Of a DNA stretch of 64,000 bases, positions 30,007 to 38,981 are shown one piece after another (positions within the stretch are counted from its first letter, which is position 1; every line of letters begins with the position of its first letter). Below the pieces are notes generated by a model. The model was not told where the DNA came from. It worked only from the letters and a program-made list of their open reading frames with translations, and made no database searches. Source of the stretch: an uncultured Clostridia bacterium. GTDB lineage: Bacteria; Bacillota; Clostridia; Christensenellales; Borkfalkiaceae. The position numbers were made by a program, and so were the translations under genes. The stretch spans positions 62,001 to 126,000 of the forward strand of contig CAMFEK010000001.1 in the NCBI GenBank assembly GCA_945949395.1, given 5' to 3'.

Positions 30007-30035
30007 CGGCGGTATTCCCTTACCGCCGTTTCTTG
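30007..30035 (+). terminator. terminator after secF
   Basis: CGGCGGTA (30007-30014), loop TTCCCT, TACCGCCG (30021-30028), then TTTCTTGT. The weak T-run means partial read-through to recJ is likely. Confidence 0.7.
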
Positions 30036-30048
30036 TATTAAGGACGTT

Positions 30049-32379
30049 ATGAAAAAAATCATTCCCGAGTACTCGTTTACGAGCGAACAATTGCATCATA
30101 TTTCTCTCCTCGCAAACGAATGCAAAATTTCGCCTTCGATTGCGAAGATCCTTTGCGCTCGCGGAATGGATACCGCGGAAAAGATCAGGAAATTTCTATC
30201 CCCTTCCAAGGCGAATTTCCTCTCGCCCTTTTTGATGTCGGGCATGCGGGAGGCGGTCTCCCTCATCACGCAGGCGCGCGACGAGGGCTGGAACGTCGCC
30301 GTGTTCGGCGATTACGACGCCGACGGCATCTGCGCGTCCACCATCATGAGCAAAGTCTTGCAGGCGTTCGGCATCGAGCCGTACGTCTACGTTCCCGAGC
30401 GGAGCGAAGGGTACGGGCTTTCGATTTCCGCCATCGATAAGATTTTAGACGAATTTTTCCCCGACCTCTTCATCACGGTCGACTGCGGCATCTCCAACGC
30501 CGAACAGGTAAAATATTTGCAGGAGGCGGGCGTCACGGTCATCGTATCCGATCACCACGAATTGCCGGAAATTCTGCCCGATTGCGTCTGCGTCAACCCC
30601 AAGTTCAAGGACGACTATCCTTATGACAACCTCTGCGGCGCGGGCGTCGCCTTTAAGATCGGCGTGGCGCTCCTCGGCGAGCGTGCATACGCTTTGCTCG
30701 ACTTCGCCGCTCTCGCCACCGTCGCCGATTCCGTGCCCCTGCTCGGGGAAAACCGCGATATCGTGGCGGAAGGGTTAAAGCTCATCAACGCAAATCCCCG
30801 TTCCTGCTTTTCCTCTCTACTCAGCAAGAACGATAACGAGGTGACGGCGCAAACGCTCGCCTTCACCCTCGCGCCTCGCATCAACGCGGCGGGCAGAATG
30901 GGGGACGCCAACGCGGCGCTCGGTCTCTTTTTATCGGAGGCGCCGAGCGAAGTGTTCTCCCTCGCCGTCAAGTGCAACGAATACAACACCGAGCGGCAAA
31001 AGTGCTGCGATAAGCTCTACGAGTCCGCCAAGGAAAAATTGAAGGAAAAGGGCGCGTACGGCAACGTGATCATGCTCTACGACGAGAGCTGGAATTCCGG
31101 TTTCGTCGGGATCGTAGCCGCGCGCATCGCCGACGAATATTGCCGCCCCGCCATTCTGTTCGTGAAGAACGGCAACAGCATGAAGGGGAGCGCGCGCAGC
31201 ATCGAATGTATCAATATCTTCGACGCGCTCAGAAATTGCAGCGAATATATCACGGAGTTCGGCGGGCACGCGCAGGCGGCGGGCGTGAACATCACGGAAG
31301 AAAATTTCCCCCTGCTCGAAAAGGCGCTCAACGATTATATCGGCAGGACGTACGAATCGGAGGATTTCATTCCCAAGATCGTCGTTTCCGAGGAGATCGT
31401 ATCCGATTTCTCTCCCCGTTTCGCCAAGGAGCTTTCCCGCCTGGAGCCCTACGGCGTGGGGAATAAAAAACCCCTCTTTTGCGTGCGCGCGGAAAATTGT
31501 TCCGTCCGCGAAGTCAAGCCGGGTTCCCCGCACCTTTCCATTCGCAACGAATATATCGACCTCATCTACTTCGGCGGCGCCAAGCAAAAGCGCCTTTTGG
31601 AGAGCGACGTAGAAAAATATATCGTGTTCGAGTGCAACTTCTCCCGATTCAAGGGTCGGGAATACGTAAAGGGATTCGTCCGCGATATCGTGTACGACGC
31701 GCTCAGCGGCAACGTCTCCGCGGGCATCTTTGCCAACAATATGCTGCGCCTTAGCGGCGAACGCCCCGAAATTTCCTTCGAACGGCTGAATACGCAGCAG
31801 ACGGTCGCGCTCATTCGGGAAAGGGTTTCCGACTGCGCGTACGGGCTTTGCCTCATCGCGTCGGGAAAATCCACCCTCAAGGCTTACCCCGAACTCAAGA
31901 TACGCAACGTCGACTTATATAAGCCATCCGCGCGCAACGTGGCGAATACCATTCTCATCAGCCCTTCGCCCGACGTGGATCTGAGCGCCTATTCCTGCAT
32001 CGTCTTCTTGGACGAGCCTGCGGAATACAATCTCGCCACCTTAAGCGGCAGAAAGGTGTTCGTCAACGGCGATCTTTGCGGCTATCGAAAGATGCTTCGC
32101 CGCATCGACACGAACAGGGAATATCTCTTGAATATCTTTTCTTCCCTTCGCAGGCAGGCGGCGTCCCTTATGGGGAGCGATTGTCTCGAGGCTGCCCGCC
32201 TCACCTCTTCGCTCGGCTACGATACTTATGAATTTATCTTCGCCCTCTCGGTATTCGAAGAGCTCGGGCTCCTCTCCTTCGAAGAGGGCAAAATCGAAAT
32301 CTATCGCGGCGTCAAAGCCGATTTGAACGATTCGCGCATCTATAGCAGGATCTGTCGGTTAAAGTCCGATAAGGAGTAA
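30049..32379 (+). CDS. recJ: single-strand DNA exonuclease RecJ
   Basis: A 776-residue DHH-family exonuclease that degrades single-stranded DNA 5' to 3' in repair. Catalytic motifs: VFGDYDADGICAS near residue 88, FITVDCGISN near 143, VSDHHELPE near 168. The DHHA1 domain with GHAQAAG is near 405. Beyond the core (~560) there is a C-terminal region of about 200 residues of a type frequent in Clostridial RecJ proteins, function unclear. It starts after the secF hairpin and is followed two bases later by relA. Confidence 0.93.
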   Translation: MKKIIPEYSFTSEQLHHISLLANECKISPSIAKILCARGMDTAEKIRKFLSPSKANFLSPFLMSGMREAVSLITQARDEGWNVAVFGDYDADGICASTIMSKVLQAFGIEPYVYVPERSEGYGLSISAIDKILDEFFPDLFITVDCGISNAEQVKYLQEAGVTVIVSDHHELPEILPDCVCVNPKFKDDYPYDNLCGAGVAFKIGVALLGERAYALLDFAALATVADSVPLLGENRDIVAEGLKLINANPRSCFSSLLSKNDNEVTAQTLAFTLAPRINAAGRMGDANAALGLFLSEAPSEVFSLAVKCNEYNTERQKCCDKLYESAKEKLKEKGAYGNVIMLYDESWNSGFVGIVAARIADEYCRPAILFVKNGNSMKGSARSIECINIFDALRNCSEYITEFGGHAQAAGVNITEENFPLLEKALNDYIGRTYESEDFIPKIVVSEEIVSDFSPRFAKELSRLEPYGVGNKKPLFCVRAENCSVREVKPGSPHLSIRNEYIDLIYFGGAKQKRLLESDVEKYIVFECNFSRFKGREYVKGFVRDIVYDALSGNVSAGIFANNMLRLSGERPEISFERLNTQQTVALIRERVSDCAYGLCLIASGKSTLKAYPELKIRNVDLYKPSARNVANTILISPSPDVDLSAYSCIVFLDEPAEYNLATLSGRKVFVNGDLCGYRKMLRRIDTNREYLLNIFSSLRRQAASLMGSDCLEAARLTSSLGYDTYEFIFALSVFEELGLLSFEEGKIEIYRGVKADLNDSRIYSRICRLKSDKE

Positions 32380-32381
32380 AT

Positions 32382-34529
32382 ATGGAACATCCGTTACTTG
32401 ACAAAATCAAGGCGCATTATTTCGATTCCGATCGGGATAATCTCGTCAAGGCATATTATTACGCGGAAAAGGCGCACGAAAATCAAAAGAGAGCGTCGGG
32501 AGAGCCTTATTTTATCCATCCCGTCGCCGTTGCGGACATTCTCATCGATCTCGGTCTCGACGCGCCCACGATCGCGGCGGCGCTTTTGCACGACGTCATC
32601 GAGGACACGCCCGCCACCGACGAGGATATCCGTCGGGAATTCGGCGAGGAGGTTCTCACCCTCGTTTCCGGCGTCACCAAGCTGGAAAAAATCGTCTTTA
32701 AGTCCCACGAGGAAGAGGAGGCGGAAAATTTCCGCAAGATCTTTATCGCGATGGCAAAGGATATCCGCGTCATCATCATCAAGCTCGCAGACCGCCTGCA
32801 CAACATGCGTTCCCTCAACTTTTTGAGCAAGGAACGCCAACAGCGCATGGCGAAGGAGACGCTGGAAATTTACTGTCCCATCGCGGGCAGACTGGGTATT
32901 TCCCGCATGAAGTGCGAGCTGGACGACCTCTGCTTGAAGTACCTCGATCCCGAGGCGTTCGAGTTTTTGGTCGTGAACATCAATCAAAAGCTCGAGGAGC
33001 GCAACAACTTCGTCTCGCGCGTCGTCTCCGAACTGCAACAGATGCTCGCGGAGTGCAATATCCAAGGGGAAGTGTTCGGCCGGCCCAAGCATTTCTATTC
33101 CATCTATAAAAAGATGAAGGAAAAGGGCAAGACGCTCGAACAGATCTACGATCTCACCGCCGTGCGCATCATCGTGTCCACCGTGTCCGAGTGCTACGAG
33201 ATTTTGGGCAAGATCCACGAGCGCTGGAAACCCATTCCCGGACGCATCAAGGATTATATCGCCACGCCGAAAGCCAACAACTATCAGTCCCTCCATACCA
33301 CCGTCGTCGCGGGCTTCGGTCAGCCGTTCGAAATTCAGATCCGCACCGAAGAAATGCACCGCACCGCCGAGTACGGTATCGCCGCGCATTGGAAATATAA
33401 AGAGCACGTCGAAGGGGAAATGAGCATCGATCAGCGTCTCTCCTGGATCCGCGAAGCCATGGAATGGCAGGGCGCCGTCAAGGACTCTCAAGAGTTTTTG
33501 GACGCCTTAAAGACGGATCTTTACAACGATCAGCTGCTCGTGTTCACGCCGCAGGGCAAGGTCATCACCCTCCCGCTTTCGGCTACGCCCGTGGACTTTG
33601 CCTACGCCATTCACTCCGCCGTCGGCAATAAATGCACGGGGGCAAAGGTAAACGGCAAGATCGTACCCCTCTCCTCCACCCTCGAAACGGGGGACGTGGT
33701 GGAGATCATCACCTCGCCCTCCTCCAAAGGTCCTTCCCGCGACTGGCTCAAATTCGTAAAATCCTCCTCCGCGAAGGCGAAAATCAAGCAGTTTTTCCGC
33801 AAGATCATGCAGGAGGAGAACGTAAAGCTCGGCAAGAGTATGCTCGACGAAGAGGCGAAACGCCGCGGATTTTCCCTCTCCGACCTTCTGACGGACGGCG
33901 GACTGCACAAGGTGTACGACCGCTACTCCTTCACGACGGAGGAGGATATGTACGCCTCGATCGGCTACGGCGGCATCACGGCGGCGCAGGTCGTTCTCAA
34001 GCTCATCGACTATTATAACCGCTACCACAGCGCGCCGCCGAAGATCAGCGAAACCGTCTCTTCGGGCTCCTTCTATAAAGCGGCGGGCGCCGTCCTCATC
34101 AACGGTCAGGACGGGTTCCTCATCAGCTTTGCGGGGTGCTGTTCCCCCATTCCGGGCGACGACATCGTCGGGTTCATCTCGCGCGGCAGAGGGGTGGTCA
34201 TTCACCGCAAGGACTGCAACAACGTCTGCCACGCCGATCCGGATAGATTGCTCCCCGCCGAATGGGTAAAGGAACGCACGCAAAAGGCGATGTTCAACGT
34301 CAATTTGCAGATCCGCGCCGCCGATCAGACGGCGGTTCTCGCGTCCGTCTCCGCCATTTGCTCGGGGCTGGGGCTCTCCATCTCCGCCATCAACGGCAGA
34401 AAGGATAAGAACAAAGATTACATCGTCGATATTTCCGTCTCCGTCACCGCGCAGGCGGAAGTGGAATCACTCATGAACAAACTGCGCATGGACGGCAAAA
34501 TTTACGACGTTCACAGAATCACTTCTTAA
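32382..34529 (+). CDS. relA: bifunctional (p)ppGpp synthetase/hydrolase
   Basis: A 715-residue Rel protein. The HD hydrolase domain with HPVAVADIL and LLHDVIEDT (about 45-75) looks intact; the synthetase domain with KPIPGRIKDYIATPK and NNYQSLHT is at about 285-305. A TGS domain (LVFTPQGKVITLP, about 385-450), zinc-finger/linker region (FAGCCSPIPGDDIVGF, near 588) and C-terminal ACT domain (last ~75) complete it. It makes and destroys the stringent-response alarmone. It starts two bases after recJ, and the order recJ-relA-MBL-hemZ is usual in Clostridia. Confidence 0.96.
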   Translation: MEHPLLDKIKAHYFDSDRDNLVKAYYYAEKAHENQKRASGEPYFIHPVAVADILIDLGLDAPTIAAALLHDVIEDTPATDEDIRREFGEEVLTLVSGVTKLEKIVFKSHEEEEAENFRKIFIAMAKDIRVIIIKLADRLHNMRSLNFLSKERQQRMAKETLEIYCPIAGRLGISRMKCELDDLCLKYLDPEAFEFLVVNINQKLEERNNFVSRVVSELQQMLAECNIQGEVFGRPKHFYSIYKKMKEKGKTLEQIYDLTAVRIIVSTVSECYEILGKIHERWKPIPGRIKDYIATPKANNYQSLHTTVVAGFGQPFEIQIRTEEMHRTAEYGIAAHWKYKEHVEGEMSIDQRLSWIREAMEWQGAVKDSQEFLDALKTDLYNDQLLVFTPQGKVITLPLSATPVDFAYAIHSAVGNKCTGAKVNGKIVPLSSTLETGDVVEIITSPSSKGPSRDWLKFVKSSSAKAKIKQFFRKIMQEENVKLGKSMLDEEAKRRGFSLSDLLTDGGLHKVYDRYSFTTEEDMYASIGYGGITAAQVVLKLIDYYNRYHSAPPKISETVSSGSFYKAAGAVLINGQDGFLISFAGCCSPIPGDDIVGFISRGRGVVIHRKDCNNVCHADPDRLLPAEWVKERTQKAMFNVNLQIRAADQTAVLASVSAICSGLGLSISAINGRKDKNKDYIVDISVSVTAQAEVESLMNKLRMDGKIYDVHRITS

Positions 34530-34548
34530 TACGAGCGAGGAAACGATC

Positions 34549-35154
34549 ATGGTAAAAGTCATCAAAATATATCCTACGGGTTTCTCCTGCAACAGCTATT
34601 TGGTCACGGCAAACGACAGGACGGCGATCCTCATCGACGCCGGACAGCCCGGCGTCATGGAGGACGTCATGGACGAGGGCTTAAAGGTCACGCACGTACT
34701 CTTGACGCACGGTCACTTCGACCACGTCGGCGGCTGCCTTTCCGTTCAGCACGCGGGCGCGCAGATCGGCTGTCACAAGTTGGAGACGGACGTCATCACC
34801 GACTACAACCTCTCCGAGGAGTTCGGCACCGCGTTCAAAATGTTCAAGCCCAACTTCACCTTCGAGGAGGGCGAAATGGAAATCGAGGGCATACGCGTAA
34901 AAATTCTGCACACGCCCGGTCACACCAAGGGCAGCGTGTGTTTCGTCATCGAGAACAACCTCTTCACGGGGGATACCCTCTTTTGCGGCAACATCGGCAG
35001 AACGGATTTCGCCACCGGCGATCAGGCGGCTTTGGAGAAGAGCATCAAGCGTCTTTACAAGCTCCCCGGCGATTACACCGTTTACGCCGGTCACGACCGC
35101 GAAACGACTTTGGAATGGGAACGTAAACACAATTTTTACGTGAGAGAGGACTAA
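34549..35154 (+). CDS. MBL-fold hydrolase, glyoxalase II-like
   Basis: A 201-residue protein with the MBL metal motif LTHGHFDHVGG near residue 50, a further ligand in HTPGHTKGSV near 124, and FTGDTLF and YAGHDRET later in the chain. Length and motifs match the YcbL/GloB2-type subgroup. Substrate could be a thioester such as S-lactoylglutathione analogues, but this is uncertain in a Firmicute. It lies directly after relA and its stop abuts the hemZ start, a conserved position in Clostridia. Confidence 0.85.
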   Translation: MVKVIKIYPTGFSCNSYLVTANDRTAILIDAGQPGVMEDVMDEGLKVTHVLLTHGHFDHVGGCLSVQHAGAQIGCHKLETDVITDYNLSEEFGTAFKMFKPNFTFEEGEMEIEGIRVKILHTPGHTKGSVCFVIENNLFTGDTLFCGNIGRTDFATGDQAALEKSIKRLYKLPGDYTVYAGHDRETTLEWERKHNFYVRED

Positions 35155-36525
35155 ATGCTGACCACCAACCTTTCTTTTTTGGAAAACGATCTTTTGGACG
35201 TCGTCAGAATGTTCGAGAGCAAAGATTACACCGTCAAGCACGCCGAAACCTACGAAAACGGCGTGTTTTTGAACACGTTCGAGTTGGACGGAGAAACCTC
35301 TTCCTTTTTTGACGAACAGCAGGCAGAGGGGGAGCTTTCTTTCAAGCGTTTTAGCAAGCGCTTTGCCAAGCTGCATTTCTACGAGTTGCTGTCAAAAAAG
35401 TTTCACGTGAAAATGCCGTGGGGGGCGCTCACGGGCATTCGCCCCACCAAATACGTGTACACGGAAGAGGCGCAAGGCAGAAACGGGCGGGAATCCCTCG
35501 AAAAAATGCACGTCAGCGAGGAAAATATCCTCCTCGTGGAGCAGGTGCTCAAAAATCAAGAGGGCATCTACGAGCGCAGGGACGGCAATTCCGATCTTTT
35601 CGTGTCCATTCCCTTCTGCCCGAGCAAATGCGAGTACTGTTCCTTCATCACCGCGCCCGTCGACAAGACGAAGGGCTTTTTGGAGGATTATATCACCTGC
35701 CTCGAAAAGGAGATTCGCGCCGCGCCCGCGCTCATCGGCAATCTTCGTTCCGTATACGTGGGCGGCGGCACGCCGCTCGTGCTCTCTTTTGCGCATTTGG
35801 AAAGGGTGCTGCGCGCTATCGACGCGGTGCGAAACAATTCGTCGGAATACACCGTGGAGGCGGGTCGCCCCGACGTGTTCACCGAGGAAAAGCTGCGGCT
35901 CTTGAAGGATTACGGCGTGACGAGGATCTGCATCAATTCGCAAAGTTTTCTCGATAGCACGCTCGAAAAAATCGGCAGAAAGCACACCGCCGCGGACGTG
36001 TACCGCGCCTTCGACATGGCGGAAAAGTACGATTTCGATATCAACTGCGACCTCATCGCGGGGCTCGCCGACGAAAATAAAGAGGACTTTGCCTTCTCCG
36101 TCAAGGAGGCGATCCGCTGCCGTCCCGAAAATATCACCGTGCACACCCTCTGCTTGAAGAGCGGCGCCAAGCTCAAGGAAAATTGCTCGTATCTGAAGAC
36201 GGGGGACATCTCCGACATGATCCTTACCTCCCGCGAATTGTTGCGCGAGGCGGGCTATTCGCCCTACTATATGTACCGTCAGAAATACATGGCGGGCAAC
36301 TGCGAGAACACGGGCTGGACGAAAGCGGGCAAAGCGTGCGTCTATAACGTGGATATCATGGAAGAGATCGCGGACAATCCCGCAGTCGGGGCGAACGCCG
36401 TCTCCAAAAAGGTATTCACGAACGAGAACCGCATCGAGCGGTACGGCTCGCCCAAGGATCTGAAAACCTACATCGAAAAGATCGACGAGATCATCGAACA
36501 GAAGGCGAAACTCTTCAATAAATAA
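35155..36525 (+). CDS. hemZ: HemZ-type radical SAM protein
   Basis: A 456-residue protein of the HemN/HemZ radical SAM group. An N-terminal domain of about 150 residues with TGIRPTKYVY near 96 is typical of HemZ; the cluster motif is CPSKCEYCSF near residue 158. GGGTPLVLS and the QSF segment of HemN-like proteins follow. HemZ is annotated as coproporphyrinogen dehydrogenase, but members in anaerobes may act as haem chaperones or in other pathways. The ATG follows the preceding TAA with no gap. Confidence 0.88.
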   Translation: MLTTNLSFLENDLLDVVRMFESKDYTVKHAETYENGVFLNTFELDGETSSFFDEQQAEGELSFKRFSKRFAKLHFYELLSKKFHVKMPWGALTGIRPTKYVYTEEAQGRNGRESLEKMHVSEENILLVEQVLKNQEGIYERRDGNSDLFVSIPFCPSKCEYCSFITAPVDKTKGFLEDYITCLEKEIRAAPALIGNLRSVYVGGGTPLVLSFAHLERVLRAIDAVRNNSSEYTVEAGRPDVFTEEKLRLLKDYGVTRICINSQSFLDSTLEKIGRKHTAADVYRAFDMAEKYDFDINCDLIAGLADENKEDFAFSVKEAIRCRPENITVHTLCLKSGAKLKENCSYLKTGDISDMILTSRELLREAGYSPYYMYRQKYMAGNCENTGWTKAGKACVYNVDIMEEIADNPAVGANAVSKKVFTNENRIERYGSPKDLKTYIEKIDEIIEQKAKLFNK

Positions 36526-36626
36526 AAAATTATCGAAATAATTGTTTAGAACGCGATACAAACGTGTAAATATAAATTGCAGATATCCGGCAACGGATAC
36601 CGAATAACAGGTAAGGAGTTAAAACA

Positions 36627-37553
36627 ATGATTTTCTTAAAAGTGGTACCGCAGGCGTCGGAATACGTCATCGAGCTTTTGGGCAAGTACCAAAAGACCTG
36701 GCAAGCGGGCTTGCATTTCATGTGGCCGGGCATTCAGAAGATAGCCAAAAAGGTCGTATTGAAGGAGCAGGTGCTCGATTCGCCCCCGCAGTCGGTCATC
36801 ACGAAGGATAACGTGACGGTCAACGTGGACGCCGTCATCTATTTCAAGGTGTTCGACAGCAAATTGTTCGCCTACGGCGCGGCAAATCCCATTCTCGCGC
36901 TGGAAAATCTCGCGGCGACAACCCTCAGAAACATCATCGGGTCTTTGGACCTGGAGGAGACGCTCGTTTCCCGCGATCAGATCAACACGCAGATGGAGAC
37001 CATTCTCGACCAAGCCACCGATTTTTGGGGCATCAAGGTGACGAGAGTGGAACTCAAAAACATCATTTTGCCCGCGGATATCCGCGACGCTATGGAGAAA
37101 CAGCTCAAAGCCGAGCGCGAAAAGAGAGCGACGATCTTAGAGGCGGAAGCGCATCAGGAAAGCGTGAAAAAGCGCGCGGAAGGGGATAAGATGGCTGCCA
37201 TTTTGCAGGCGGAAGGCGAGAGAGACGCCAAGATCGCCCGCGCGGAAGGCGAGGCGAAAGCGCTGCTCTTAAGACAGCAGGCGGAGGCGGGCGCGATCAA
37301 AATGCTCAAAGAGGCGGGCGCGGATAACGCCGTTCTCGAACTCAAGCGTTTCGAGGCGATGGAAAAAGTCGCCAACGGCACGGCGGTGAAGATCATCGTG
37401 CCCACCAACATGACGAATATGATAAGCTCCATCGTCGCCATGAACGAAACGGCGGGCGTGGGGGACGTCACCGCGGAAGGACAAAAGGCGCTCCCCGAGA
37501 AAAAGTCCGATCCCTGCTGCGACGATAAAGGCGGCAACGGTATGGGCGCTTAA
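36627..37553 (+). CDS. SPFH/Band 7 (stomatin-like) protein without N-terminal anchor
   Basis: A 308-residue protein. The SPFH domain spans about 4-160 (VVPQASEYVIELLGKYQKTW..., IGSLDLEETLVSRDQIN), followed by a long helical coiled-coil (about 160-250, rich in KAEREKRATILEAEAHQE), then a tail ending in a CC pair and glycines. Stomatin-type proteins organise membrane microdomains and usually begin with a transmembrane helix. Here the frame is stopped by TAA at 36612, just before the ATG, so no such helix exists; AAGGAG at 36613 fixes the start. A partner NfeD gene is not present. Function otherwise unknown. Confidence 0.88.
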   Translation: MIFLKVVPQASEYVIELLGKYQKTWQAGLHFMWPGIQKIAKKVVLKEQVLDSPPQSVITKDNVTVNVDAVIYFKVFDSKLFAYGAANPILALENLAATTLRNIIGSLDLEETLVSRDQINTQMETILDQATDFWGIKVTRVELKNIILPADIRDAMEKQLKAEREKRATILEAEAHQESVKKRAEGDKMAAILQAEGERDAKIARAEGEAKALLLRQQAEAGAIKMLKEAGADNAVLELKRFEAMEKVANGTAVKIIVPTNMTNMISSIVAMNETAGVGDVTAEGQKALPEKKSDPCCDDKGGNGMGA

Positions 37554-37572
37554 AAGGAGTATACATAACGAA

Positions 37573-37604
37573 AACCGCCGCGGAGCTCTCCGCGGCGGTT
37601 TTTT
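37573..37604 (+). terminator. terminator after the SPFH gene
   Basis: AACCGCCGCGGAG (37573-37585) pairs with CTCCGCGGCGGTT (37588-37600), then TTTT. Confidence 0.92.
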
Positions 37605-37639
37605 CGGCGCTCGCACGCAAAAATTTTTTGTTTACCCTC

Positions 37640-37668
37640 TTGATTTTTTGTCGAAAACGGAATATAAT
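37640..37668 (+). promoter_or_regulatory. promoter of the 93-residue membrane protein
   Basis: TTGATT 37640-37645 and TATAAT 37663-37668, 17-base spacer. Confidence 0.8.
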
Positions 37669-37701
37669 GAAAGTAAGAAATTCATAACAGGAGGCTTTTT
37701 T

Positions 37702-37983
37702 ATGACGCAATACGAAAAAGAAGAAATCGGCAAATTGCCCGAAAAGTACAGACCGCTCACCGCGTGGGGATACTTCGGCTATTCCATTCTGTTCGCCATT
37801 CCGCTCATCGGCTTTATTTGCCTCATCGTTTTCTCTTTCAGCTCTTCCAACATTAACCGCAGAAGTTTTGCCCGCAGTTATTTCTGCGTCATGATCCTTT
37901 CTCTCATCGTCATGCTCGTGGTTTTGTTCACCGGCATCGGGGCGACCATTGTGGAAAACATCACTTCAAAAATCGTTTCGTAA
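37702..37983 (+). CDS. 93-residue membrane protein, unknown
   Basis: CAGGAGG at 37687-37693 fixes ATG 37702. The protein begins with a soluble charged stretch (EEIGKLPEKYRPLTAWGYFG), then two hydrophobic helices (about 27-47 and 62-82) separated by a polar loop with SSSNINRRSFARSY. It has its own promoter and terminator. I recognise the general pattern from hypothetical proteins of gut Clostridia, but not a function. No cysteines or catalytic motifs. Confidence 0.7.
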   Translation: MTQYEKEEIGKLPEKYRPLTAWGYFGYSILFAIPLIGFICLIVFSFSSSNINRRSFARSYFCVMILSLIVMLVVLFTGIGATIVENITSKIVS

Positions 37984-37993
37984 CAAATTTTCG

Positions 37994-38021
37994 CCGCCCC
38001 GAAAAAGGGCGGTGAATTTTT
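37994..38021 (+). terminator. terminator after the small membrane protein
   Basis: CCGCCC (37994-37999) pairs with GGGCGG (38007-38012), extended by A-T pairs, followed by TGAATTTTTC. A second hairpin with arms AAAACGCCG / CGGCGTTTT follows at about 38036-38064, just upstream of the AraC gene. Confidence 0.75.
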
Positions 38022-38095
38022 CAGGCAAAAATTCAAAAACGCCGTTGAAATGAGCGGCGTTTTGTGTTATACTGTCCTTGACAGAGGTGGCGATC

Positions 38096-38875
38096 ATGAT
38101 TTTATTCGAGAATATCCATTCGGGAAAGAACAATTACCTGTACTGTCAGACGGATAAAAATCTCTCCTTTGCGGAACACACCCATTTCGGCTACGAGTTC
38201 ATCGCCGTGCAAAAGGGGGAGCTCGTCTGCACCCTCTTTCACACGCCGATGACCCTCTCGGCGGGCAAAGCCATGCTCATTTTGCCCAATCAGATACACA
38301 GCTACGAGACGAAGGAGTACTCCGAGAGCTTTCTTTGCGTGTTTTCGCCCGATATCGTGGAGGATTTCTTTCGGGAGACGAACGGGGAGTTCTTCGAGGT
38401 GCCCGTCTTTGATTTTCACGACGACGAAAAGATCGAAGTGCTCAAAAACAGCTCGTCCAACCGCTTTATCGTAAAATCCGTGCTGTATTACGTGTGCGGC
38501 AGGGCGTTCGACTCCTCCAAGTTGCAAAGGCGCTTGACTGCCGATCCCGACTTCACCTATAAGCTCCTATACTTCGTGCAGGAGAACTACGCCGAGGACA
38601 TCAGCCTGAAACTGCTTTCCGAAAAGCTCGGCTACAATTATACCTATCTTTCCCGCCTCTTCCATAAAACTTTTCAGTGCAACTTTTCCGAGTTTATCCG
38701 CGGTTACCGATTAGAGCGCGCGTGCGACCTATTAAAGACGACGGATAAATCGGTGGCGCGCGTCGCCATCGACTGCGGCTTCCACACGATACGCAACTTC
38801 AACTACGCCTTTTCGGAGAAATACCATCTCACGCCCACCGAGTATCGAAAACGGGAGAGTAAAAAAATCACCTAA
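38096..38875 (+). CDS. AraC-family transcription regulator
   Basis: A 259-residue regulator. The N-terminal cupin-like sensor has EHTHFGYEFIAVQKGEL and LSAGKAMLILPNQIHSYE, the typical AraC ligand pocket. The C-terminal ~100 residues hold two helix-turn-helices (ISLKLLSEKLGYNYTYLSRLFHKTF, SVARVAIDCGFHTIRNFNYAFSEKYHLTPTEYR). ATG 38096 follows GAGGTGG at 38084. The GH43, isomerase and xylulokinase genes come next on the same strand, so a pentose-linked sugar is the probable inducer. The palindrome before GH43 is a candidate target. Confidence 0.88.
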   Translation: MILFENIHSGKNNYLYCQTDKNLSFAEHTHFGYEFIAVQKGELVCTLFHTPMTLSAGKAMLILPNQIHSYETKEYSESFLCVFSPDIVEDFFRETNGEFFEVPVFDFHDDEKIEVLKNSSSNRFIVKSVLYYVCGRAFDSSKLQRRLTADPDFTYKLLYFVQENYAEDISLKLLSEKLGYNYTYLSRLFHKTFQCNFSEFIRGYRLERACDLLKTTDKSVARVAIDCGFHTIRNFNYAFSEKYHLTPTEYRKRESKKIT

Positions 38876-38905
38876 AATTTTTTCCATATTTTACAAAGAA
38901 ATTGC

Positions 38906-38961
38906 TTGTAAACGAAACTATTTTCCATTACACTAAAGTCGTACTTAAAAAGTACGACTTT
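38906..38961 (+). promoter_or_regulatory. candidate promoter and 12-bp palindrome before GH43
   Basis: A plausible promoter is TTGTAA (38906-38911) with TACACT (38929-38934), 17-base spacer. It is followed by the perfect inverted repeat AAAGTCGTACTT (38935-38946) / AAGTACGACTTT (38950-38961) with a three-base centre. The repeat covers the predicted transcription start, as expected for an operator or a 5'-end mRNA hairpin. Confidence 0.55.
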
Positions 38962-38981
38962 TATGATAAGGAGAAAAAGTT

